Assembly: GCA_021732245.1 (NCBI GenBank)
Contig: JAKFVJ010000160.1
Location: forward strand, 1-5,741
Direction: 5' to 3'
Source of the DNA: Candidatus Obscuribacterales bacterium
GTDB taxonomy: Bacteria; Cyanobacteriota; Vampirovibrionia; Obscuribacterales; Obscuribacteraceae
Length of the DNA stretch: 5,741 bases
Translations under genes and position numbers: made by a program
In this document: one piece after another, positions 1 to 5,741 of the stretch
How the letters are laid out: every line of letters starts with the position of its first letter
Numbering within the stretch: the stretch's first letter is position 1
The notes under the pieces: generated by a model
What the model was told of the DNA's origin: nothing
Database searches by the model: none
The model's input: the letters and a program-made list of their open reading frames with translations, nothing else

Positions 1-3
1 GTT

Positions 4-8
4 GAGGT
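4..8 (+). promoter_or_regulatory. Ribosome binding site of the SRPBCC gene
   Basis: GAGGT lies six bases before ATG 15, a normal Shine-Dalgarno match and spacing. It supports that start, which also gives a well-formed signal peptide. The promoter would lie before the window. Confidence 0.7.
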
Positions 9-14
9 AATCTA

Positions 15-653
15 ATGAAGAGCACAATTGTTGCTTTGGCAACGGGCGTAGTACTCCTGGGTAGCATGTTTGCTGCCGAGGCTAAGACTAAACCCAATCA
101 AGAATTTGCAAAAAGCTATTGCCGAATTGCTCAGGCGAGTGAAGAAGCTAAAGTATCTAAAAAACCAAGACAAGCCGGTGGAAATTCAATGGCGGCATCC
201 ATCCATATACATGCCACCCCTGAAGTTGTCTGGCGAGCCATCCACGAAGAAAGAAGTCACGATCCGGACTTGGCTTACAGCAAAGTCCTGAGCCAGAACG
301 GACCCGAAGTGACTCTTGAGCAAAAATTCGCCATCCTGCCTGTCATTGGAACAGCAGTTTGTGTGATGAGCAACAAGGAAGTGGAAAATCATCGAATTGA
401 GTACAAGTTGCTCAAGTCCGACCATTTCAAAGCAATGGAAGGCAGCTGGGAAATTACCCCGCTCGATAGCAACCGTTGCAGCGAATTGACGCTAACTTCT
501 TATGTTGATTTGGGCTTGAACGTGCCACGCATGTTTATGGACGACATCACCAGCAAGAAATTGCAGAGGCGTCTCAGCAACGTGAAGAAAGCTGCTGAAA
601 AAGAGCAAAGCAAAGTTGCTGCCGAACACAGTGGACTGAAAGCTAGTCTATAA
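15..653 (+). CDS. Exported SRPBCC (START-like) fold protein, probable ligand-binding protein
   Basis: A complete 212-residue protein of unknown substrate. Residues 1-23 form a Sec signal peptide: a short basic start (MK), a hydrophobic core at 3-20 and an A-E-A signal peptidase I site at 21-23, so the mature protein should be outside the cytoplasm. A basic, low-complexity linker follows (24-58). Residues about 60-195 resemble the SRPBCC superfamily, which binds hydrophobic ligands in a helix-grip pocket: an opening strand leads into A-T-P-E-V-V-W (67-73), the typical 'separate strand, then helix' start, then alternating strands, G-S-W-E-I (143-147) and a long C-terminal amphipathic helix (about 172-198). 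The tail is charged. Three cysteines (36, 116, 155) could pair after export, which is inference. ATG 15 is preceded by GAGGT at good spacing. It is convergent with ppx and overlaps it by 11 bp. Family assignment rests on pattern only; the ligand cannot be named. Confidence 0.82.
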   Translation: MKSTIVALATGVVLLGSMFAAEAKTKPNQEFAKSYCRIAQASEEAKVSKKPRQAGGNSMAASIHIHATPEVVWRAIHEERSHDPDLAYSKVLSQNGPEVTLEQKFAILPVIGTAVCVMSNKEVENHRIEYKLLKSDHFKAMEGSWEITPLDSNRCSELTLTSYVDLGLNVPRMFMDDITSKKLQRRLSNVKKAAEKEQSKVAAEHSGLKASL

Positions 654-2310
654 ACTGCAGCTCAGCGGTCAGGGCAAATTGCTTTTCAAAAACGGGTTTT
701 TTCTCTTCGAATGCCCAGGATTCCGGTGCCGTATCAGCGTTTTTCGCAGTGCTGACATTGATAAGCAAGTGCTGCGGTCCCTTATTCTTCTTTTCGCTGT
801 CAAACGTCAACTTGATAGAACGGACTATCTGGCGATGACTGCGGTCGAGTGCCTCGGCTATGCGCAGTATTGCCGACATATCGGCGACTAGCTTACGCTC
901 TTCCAGAGTCAGTGCCGCGAATTCACCATGGGACTCTTTTGGTTCGTTGCCGCGATGGTAACGAGCTATGCAGGCGATGAGGTCAATTTCTTCCTCGGAA
1001 TGTCCCAAAAGACCGCCATTTTTAATAAGGTAGAACGAGTGTTTGTGATGTCCCTTGCGGGCGATGAAGGTGCCGATGTCGTGTAACATCGCAGCCGTCC
1101 ACAGGATACCGCGGACACTTTCGTCGTATTGATGAAGTTTGCCATGGCTTTGATCGAAAATTGCCAACGCCAGCCTGGCTACTTGCGAAGTGTGCTCGCT
1201 GCTGCTGCCATATTTGGATAAAAGTTCGTGAACGCTGCTTGCTCGTGGATTGCGGTGCTGAGTGAGTCCGGACTCCAGCCAACCACCTCGCACGAAGCGG
1301 TCAACTACGACTCCTTCGCGCAATGCCGCATCGCAATACTCAAGACTGTTGGCGCCCAAGGATCGCATCGTCTCTAAAAGGACAATTGCTCCAGCTAGAA
1401 TTGTGGCACCTCTATCGCTGCTGACACCTTTTATCTTGATGCCGGCAAGCTTTGCCTTTTCAATGTAGTCGACAATTTTTTCCAGGTTGCTTATTGTCAG
1501 TTTGGTGCCGTGTACTGGTTCTTTATCCGGCGAGCTAACCTTGCTGTGCATGGCTTTGTTGATTTTTACCAATGCTGAGATAGTGCCCGATGTGCCAATC
1601 AATTGATTGAAGCCGCCGCAAGCAGCAATTTGCACTGCACAAGGACGCAACATGCCGCGTACTTCATCGTGAAGTGCAGCAAGTGCTTCCGGTGTGTACT
1701 TGTCCTTTGGAAAATACTGCGCCGTCAAACGCGCAGCACCTAATTTGTAGGATTCGGAAAATATTGTGCGAGCTCTGTCGGCAACAATAATCTCCGTGCT
1801 GCCGCCGCCGATATCGACAATGGCAAACTGCCCTGTAAGCTTTGGCAAGCGCCAAAGAACGCCTAAATAGATGAGACGGGCTTCTTCTCGTCCGGAGATA
1901 CGCTTCGCGTCAATATTTAGTTCTTGGCGAATTTTTCTAAGCAGCTCGGCTCCGTTGCGAGATTCGCGTACTGCCGATGTCGCCACGGCTGTTATTGTGC
2001 GCGCGCCTTTTTCGTGAGCGTGGTCACGCATGCGGCGTAAAATGCGGATAGCGTGTTTTTCTGATTCGGGATCAATGACGTGCTCGGTTAGTGAAGTGCG
2101 GAAGAATGGAACCGCTTCGCGCATGCGAGTAATGACTTCAAAATGGTTGTGCTCGTGCGATGCTCGGCAAACAATCATGTGAAAAGAGTTGGTGCCCATG
2201 TCGATGCAGGCCAACACCGGACCTTCTTTCAGTCTCAAATCGTCAGCGTCGTGCAATTCGTCTAACACAGGAAAATTTTTGGCATTCTCTTTGGTTGTGT
2301 CTCTGGTCAT
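643..2310 (-). CDS. ppx: Ppx/GppA family exopolyphosphatase with C-terminal HD domain
   Basis: Cytosolic enzyme of 555 residues, expected to release phosphate from the ends of polyphosphate chains. Some family members instead convert pppGpp to ppGpp, and sequence alone does not separate the two. The ASKHA-type phosphatase part spans about 32-340: phosphate-1 loop D-M-G-T-N-S-F-H-M (37-45), T-S-A-V-R (111-115), the acidic S-G-R-E-E-A-R motif (139-145) that carries the catalytic Glu in this family, D-I-G-G-G-S-T-E (166-173), G-T-S-G-T (239-243) and A-L-R-E-G (329-333). An HD-type helical domain follows (about 358-500) with H373, the H410-D411 pair, H452 and D489, the spacing expected of a metal-binding HD site. 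A short beta-rich tail ends the protein. The roughly 30-residue N-terminal extension is hydrophilic. The start overlaps the GH15 stop as ATGA, so translation is probably coupled. The loop after R64 departs from the family pattern (see findings). Confidence 0.92.
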   Translation of the reverse strand: MTRDTTKENAKNFPVLDELHDADDLRLKEGPVLACIDMGTNSFHMIVCRASHEHNHFEVITRMREAVPFFRTSLTEHVIDPESEKHAIRILRRMRDHAHEKGARTITAVATSAVRESRNGAELLRKIRQELNIDAKRISGREEARLIYLGVLWRLPKLTGQFAIVDIGGGSTEIIVADRARTIFSESYKLGAARLTAQYFPKDKYTPEALAALHDEVRGMLRPCAVQIAACGGFNQLIGTSGTISALVKINKAMHSKVSSPDKEPVHGTKLTISNLEKIVDYIEKAKLAGIKIKGVSSDRGATILAGAIVLLETMRSLGANSLEYCDAALREGVVVDRFVRGGWLESGLTQHRNPRASSVHELLSKYGSSSEHTSQVARLALAIFDQSHGKLHQYDESVRGILWTAAMLHDIGTFIARKGHHKHSFYLIKNGGLLGHSEEEIDLIACIARYHRGNEPKESHGEFAALTLEERKLVADMSAILRIAEALDRSHRQIVRSIKLTFDSEKKNKGPQHLLINVSTAKNADTAPESWAFEEKKPVFEKQFALTAELQFID

Positions 2311-4277
2311 TTTGCCGCTTTGTCCTTCAGGGCTTTCAGCTTACCCAGATATTCATGAACACACATAACTAAGGTAGCATGGCTCCATGAAAGTGGAGCG
2401 ACCGATAGAGGTTCGCCGGTGTAGGGGTGTACTTGCTCAGCAAGCACTCCGGAAGGCAGGGCGTGGCTTTTCACCCATTTAATGATGTCCAGGGCTTTGT
2501 CCAAATCGGCTTCCGACTTAGCCGTGGCTATCCGATATTGTGCCAGCCACATTGTGCAGATAAACCACGGATTGCCGGGGATTTTGTCTATGTCTTGGGA
2601 TACCTGATAGTAAAAGTCGTTTTTGTAGCGGGCAATACCGCCAATGTCGGTTTTTACCCAAAGCTGATCTTCAATTGCCTTCATTGTGGAGACAACTTTA
2701 GGATGATCTGCCGGTAAGGCACCAAAAGCAAATAGTCCATAATTGGACGCATCAGGTGTCATGTCGAGTTCGTAGCCGTCGCCGGAGCGAGTCGCCATGC
2801 GAGCGAAACGATTTTCTTTTTCGTTCCACATGTATTTGATCATTGCTTCGCGTACTTCTTCGGAAGACTTTTTAAAGCGAGCACCTTCTTCGTCTTCACC
2901 AAATTCGTAAGCAAAGTTGGAAGCTGCTTCCAGCGCGCCAATTACTGAAGCGACAGTGAATAGGTGTACGCCATAGCGCTCTTCCCATAAATCGTAGGAT
3001 GGATGCGGCAAATGAGTGTGGCTATCGCGATACTCGATGAGAAATTCAGCAGTGTTGATAATCAGCTTACGAAATAGTGGCTTTATTGCCTCGACTTCAC
3101 GAAAGCGCCTGAAGTGTTTCCACAATGCCCAGACAACTAATGCCGTCTCGTCTTCTTGAATGGGAAGCTCTGGTACGCCATTGCGAAACCATGGTAACCA
3201 ACTGGATGCCACAGTTTCATCAGGATTGTACTTGTGGAATAGATAGCCTTTTTCGCCAATGACAGATAAGCAAAAATCGAAGAAGCGTTGTGGTAATTGC
3301 CTGAAGCCGGCTAATCCTAGGGCATAGGCACATAAGGCTCCGTCGCGTGGCCACATATAGGAATAAGTGTCGCGCGCAAAAGTTATCGTATCTCCATCGT
3401 TGCCCGCAATAATAGCGCCACCGTCGTCAATATTGGTACGAAGAACTAAAAGACTTCGCTTGTAGAGATCGACTATATCTTCCGGTAGTCCGCCAAATTC
3501 GTGATTTTCTTTGTTGACCCAAACGCGCCAATAATTTCTTGTTCTTTTGATATAAAAGGCAGGATTTTGTCTGATTATGGAATCTAACTTTACAACTTTT
3601 TCGTAGCTGACACCAAAACAGACCCATTCGTATGCTTCGGCTTGGCCGTTTGGCTCAACAGTGAGATTGATGCCTACTGTTGAATCAACTGAACCCTGCG
3701 CGATAGGACTGCCGGAAAGTTGTCCGTCTTCAGCATCTTTCCAGGTGCCTTCCAAACAGTCAAATTCTTTTTTGCCGCAAGCAAATTGCTGCACGCCGGC
3801 CGTCTGTCCATTGAAGGTATTGATCAAGAACCAACGATCGCGTTTGTAATGAATTACCGATTGGCTCGCCGGATCGTAATAAGCCGTATCGCCGACATCA
3901 TTTTCAGAAATATGAAAGTCGTGGTTGAAAAAGAGACGTACATCGCGCTTTTGTCCTCTGAGATCGCGTACTGTCACATGACGCAAGACAACCCAAAGGT
4001 GAAATTCGACAGTATCATGAAAAATAAGTTCAATGCCCAGACGTTCATGACGCATGCGCACGTCTGTCACTAATGTCTCGTCCAGGTATCTGAGGTCCTT
4101 AATCCAGTCAGGACCCATCCAGGCAAAATCACCGTCAACCCAGACACCAAATTTTGAAGCGTGACCAAAAGTCTGATTTGTTTCGCCAACGTGCGGGTAA
4201 TAAACATCCCGCATCGTATATGTCTCGTCAAAGTTGACGAGCACTGTGCCGTTGCCGACCGGTAAATTGCGTGGCAT
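2307..4277 (-). CDS. Glycoside hydrolase family 15 protein (glucoamylase-type, cytosolic)
   Basis: A complete 656-residue inverting alpha-glucosidase of family GH15, expected to release glucose from the non-reducing ends of alpha-glucans or oligosaccharides. Family members also include trehalases and isomalto-specific enzymes, so the substrate is open. Residues 1 to about 255 form the beta-sandwich domain of prokaryotic GH15 enzymes, opening with L-P-V-G-N-G (5-10) and V-N-F-D (14-17). The (alpha/alpha)6 catalytic barrel follows: Y-M-W-P-R-D-G (307-313), whose Arg-Asp pair matches the substrate-binding pair of fungal glucoamylase; Q-E-D-E-T (374-378); D-L-W-E-E-R (429-434), with E432 as predicted general acid; A-E-Q-V-H-P (613-618), with E614 as predicted general base; and L-S-W-S-H-A (629-634). 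Both catalytic residues are present. There is no signal peptide, so it should act on intracellular glucan such as glycogen. The start is set by a strong AAGGAG and by the conserved N-terminal motif. It is second in a three-gene operon. Confidence 0.93.
   Translation of the reverse strand: MPRNLPVGNGTVLVNFDETYTMRDVYYPHVGETNQTFGHASKFGVWVDGDFAWMGPDWIKDLRYLDETLVTDVRMRHERLGIELIFHDTVEFHLWVVLRHVTVRDLRGQKRDVRLFFNHDFHISENDVGDTAYYDPASQSVIHYKRDRWFLINTFNGQTAGVQQFACGKKEFDCLEGTWKDAEDGQLSGSPIAQGSVDSTVGINLTVEPNGQAEAYEWVCFGVSYEKVVKLDSIIRQNPAFYIKRTRNYWRVWVNKENHEFGGLPEDIVDLYKRSLLVLRTNIDDGGAIIAGNDGDTITFARDTYSYMWPRDGALCAYALGLAGFRQLPQRFFDFCLSVIGEKGYLFHKYNPDETVASSWLPWFRNGVPELPIQEDETALVVWALWKHFRRFREVEAIKPLFRKLIINTAEFLIEYRDSHTHLPHPSYDLWEERYGVHLFTVASVIGALEAASNFAYEFGEDEEGARFKKSSEEVREAMIKYMWNEKENRFARMATRSGDGYELDMTPDASNYGLFAFGALPADHPKVVSTMKAIEDQLWVKTDIGGIARYKNDFYYQVSQDIDKIPGNPWFICTMWLAQYRIATAKSEADLDKALDIIKWVKSHALPSGVLAEQVHPYTGEPLSVAPLSWSHATLVMCVHEYLGKLKALKDKAAK
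2323..2328 (-). promoter_or_regulatory. Candidate ribosome binding site of ppx inside the GH15 coding end
   Basis: On the minus strand GAAGGA ends 12 bases before the ppx ATG. The match is good but the spacing is longer than ideal, so ribosomes finishing the GH15 gene and restarting at the ATGA overlap may supply much of the initiation. It lies within the last codons of the GH15 gene. Confidence 0.45.
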
Positions 4278-4282
4278 TTTGA

Positions 4283-4288
4283 CTCCTT
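4283..4288 (-). promoter_or_regulatory. Strong ribosome binding site of the GH15 gene
   Basis: AAGGAG on the minus strand ends five bases before the ATG at 4277. It occupies the 26-base gap after the oxidase gene and is the best Shine-Dalgarno match in the window, suggesting the GH15 gene is translated independently and efficiently from the shared message. Confidence 0.8.
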
Positions 4289-4303
4289 AACGCCACGAAC
4301 ATG

Positions 4304-5710
4304 TTAACCGATTGACATTTCCAAGACAGATTCTGCTGCCGTTTCACCAGTTAAAACACAGTCTGGAATGCCCGGCCCATGCAGGTAATTTCCAGCGAGT
4401 GCAAATCCGGTATACGTGCCGGATAGTTTTTGTATATCGCCAATGAGTTCTAAATGACCCAGGTGATACTGCGGCATTGAGCTTGGATAACGGGTTAATT
4501 TTGCCTGCTTGGGTTGAGCATTTATGTGCAAGTACTTTTGCAATTCATTTTTTGCGCTTTCAACAAGCCGCTCATCATTTTGAGCATAAACATCTTTGGC
4601 TAATGCACCTCCCATAAATGCACGAATGAGAACCGTATCGTCAGGTGCTCGTCCGGCATATTTTTGACTTACGAACGTGCAAGCAATGATGGAACTCTTT
4701 TCCTTTGCCGGAACGACAAAACCAAATCCATTGAAGTTGGGCACATCAGATTTGTTGTAGACAAGATTGAGCACAGCCGATGGCGCGTATTCAATTTGCG
4801 AAAGTAATTTAGACAAATTGGTGTCGAAAGAAGAAAGCATTTTACTTGCTTGGATGGCTGGTGTTGCGACAATCACGGCATCGCTATGAATAGTCTCGCC
4901 GTCTTTTATCGTAATTGAGTATCCTTGGTTGTCTTTAGCAATACTTGCAACTGCGGTATTAGTTCTAATCGAGTTAGCTGGTAATTTAGAAACAAGCGTG
5001 TCGACGAGCAATCCAAGTCCTTTATCCAGCGCAATGAATAAACTATAGCGAGCACCCGAAGCTTTTCTATCTGACTTCATCAGTCCGGAAATCACACTGC
5101 CAAATTGCTGCTCCAAATCCAAAAAGCGTGGCATGGTAGCTTTCAGACTCAACTTTTCTGGGTCGGCTGTATAAATGCCACCAATCATTGGTTGAGCAAT
5201 TCGCTCAAGAGCTTCCGCGCCGAAGCGTCTGCGGACAAAATGCGCAAGAGACTCATCACCATTATTCTTTTTGGCAGGCAAAAATTTCTCTACTGCCATG
5301 CGCAGTTTGCCAAACGGCGAGAATAATGTTGAGGCAAAAAATGTGACAAAGTTGGTTGGCGCCAACATGATGAAGCCTTCGGGCAACGCATGTAATTTCC
5401 CGTCCCATGCAACATAAGTCCGGCGATTTTCCTTTTCCGTTTCAATTACGTGCTTTTCTATGCCTAGTCGCTTAATGAGATTCAGCGCCCAAGGCTTTTG
5501 TGTCAGAATGGAATCGGGACCTTCCTCTAGGATTAGTTCGCCTTGCCGTATTGAGGAAATGACCCCACCACATCTATTTCCTGCCTCTAAGACAGTGATT
5601 TTAAGATTTTGATTTGATTCAAGAAGCTTGTAAGCCGCGGCTAAGCCTGAGATGCCGCAACCGACAATGACGACGTGCTTGGTCTGGCTGAGCTTCCCCG
5701 AAACTTCCAT
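4304..5710 (-). CDS. hemY: Protoporphyrinogen / coproporphyrinogen III oxidase, HemY-type flavoprotein
   Basis: FAD-dependent, oxygen-using enzyme of late heme synthesis that oxidises protoporphyrinogen IX or, in the coproporphyrin-dependent route, coproporphyrinogen III. The 468 residues match the usual length of the family. Visible features are the Rossmann dinucleotide motif G-C-G-I-S-G (17-22), E-A-G-N-R-C-G-G (42-49) that completes FAD binding, E-E-G-P-D-S (62-67), the hydrophobic stretch 113-134 leading to S-P-F-G-K-L-R, typical of the membrane-associating substrate domain, Q-P-M-I-G-G-I-Y (173-180), P-S-S-M-P-Q-Y (409-415) with H417 and H419 nearby, and the C-terminal FAD motif G-N-Y-L-H-G-P-G-I-P-D-C (440-451). 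No signal peptide is present; it is likely a peripheral membrane protein on the cytoplasmic side. ATG 5710 leaves 11 residues before the first FAD strand, which is typical, but its ribosome site is weak. First visible gene of the operon. Which porphyrinogen it uses cannot be decided here. Confidence 0.91.
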   Translation of the reverse strand: MEVSGKLSQTKHVVIVGCGISGLAAAYKLLESNQNLKITVLEAGNRCGGVISSIRQGELILEEGPDSILTQKPWALNLIKRLGIEKHVIETEKENRRTYVAWDGKLHALPEGFIMLAPTNFVTFFASTLFSPFGKLRMAVEKFLPAKKNNGDESLAHFVRRRFGAEALERIAQPMIGGIYTADPEKLSLKATMPRFLDLEQQFGSVISGLMKSDRKASGARYSLFIALDKGLGLLVDTLVSKLPANSIRTNTAVASIAKDNQGYSITIKDGETIHSDAVIVATPAIQASKMLSSFDTNLSKLLSQIEYAPSAVLNLVYNKSDVPNFNGFGFVVPAKEKSSIIACTFVSQKYAGRAPDDTVLIRAFMGGALAKDVYAQNDERLVESAKNELQKYLHINAQPKQAKLTRYPSSMPQYHLGHLELIGDIQKLSGTYTGFALAGNYLHGPGIPDCVLTGETAAESVLEMSIG

Positions 5711-5741
5711 GCTTTTGTGAGAACCTGTATCTGTGAACGAG

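Noticed and set aside
598..620. Possible minus-strand terminator after ppx: AGCAA/TTGCT stem followed by CTTTTT
   Set aside because: The stem is only five pairs and AT-rich, and the bases are explained by the Lys/Glu/Gln-rich end of the SRPBCC protein; too weak to call.
690..706. AAAAAC-GG-GTTTTT inverted repeat near the ppx 3' end
   Set aside because: The loop is two bases and the stem is nearly all A-T, so it would not form a stable RNA hairpin; it encodes conserved-frame Lys-Lys-Pro-Val-Phe of Ppx.
2427..2717. 96-codon open frame on the plus strand
   Set aside because: It is antisense to the conserved C-terminal half of the GH15 barrel, including its catalytic base, and has no family resemblance.
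3720..4073. 117-codon open frame on the plus strand
   Set aside because: It lies wholly antisense to the beta-sandwich domain of the GH15 gene, shows no recognisable motif, and is best explained as a shadow frame.
5711..5741. GATACA as a -10 promoter element before the oxidase
   Set aside because: Only about half the consensus positions match and there is no room in the window to see a paired -35 element.

Overview
The window holds four intact, closely packed bacterial genes and almost no intergenic DNA. Three genes on the minus strand run in the order protoporphyrinogen/coproporphyrinogen oxidase (5710-4304), GH15 glucoamylase-type hydrolase (4277-2307) and Ppx/GppA exopolyphosphatase with a C-terminal HD domain (2310-643). 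A single plus-strand gene for an exported SRPBCC-fold protein (15-653) meets the last of them tail to tail.

The minus-strand genes look like one operon. The oxidase and the glucoamylase are 26 bp apart, with a strong AAGGAG ribosome binding site in the gap. The glucoamylase stop and the ppx start share the four bases ATGA, which suggests translational coupling. The last two genes act on the two classic storage polymers, alpha-glucan and polyphosphate, so a role in mobilising reserves is a reasonable inference. The oxidase belongs to heme synthesis and has no obvious metabolic link to them. The operon promoter is not in the window, because only 31 bases remain upstream of the oxidase start. 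The two convergent genes overlap by 11 bp at their 3' ends, so any terminator for either must lie inside the other.

The organism is a bacterium with roughly balanced base composition (judged by eye), Shine-Dalgarno sites and compact gene packing. The Sec signal peptide on the SRPBCC protein shows export. The long Ppx with an HD domain and the cytosolic two-domain GH15 enzyme are forms I associate with cyanobacteria and related phyla. A non-photosynthetic relative of cyanobacteria that stores polyphosphate and glycogen (Obscuribacter-like) would fit, but this is a guess from gene content. No RNA genes, mobile elements, CRISPR arrays or notable repeats were seen. I found no clearly new biological system; the most interesting points are the operon layout and a divergent loop in the Ppx protein.
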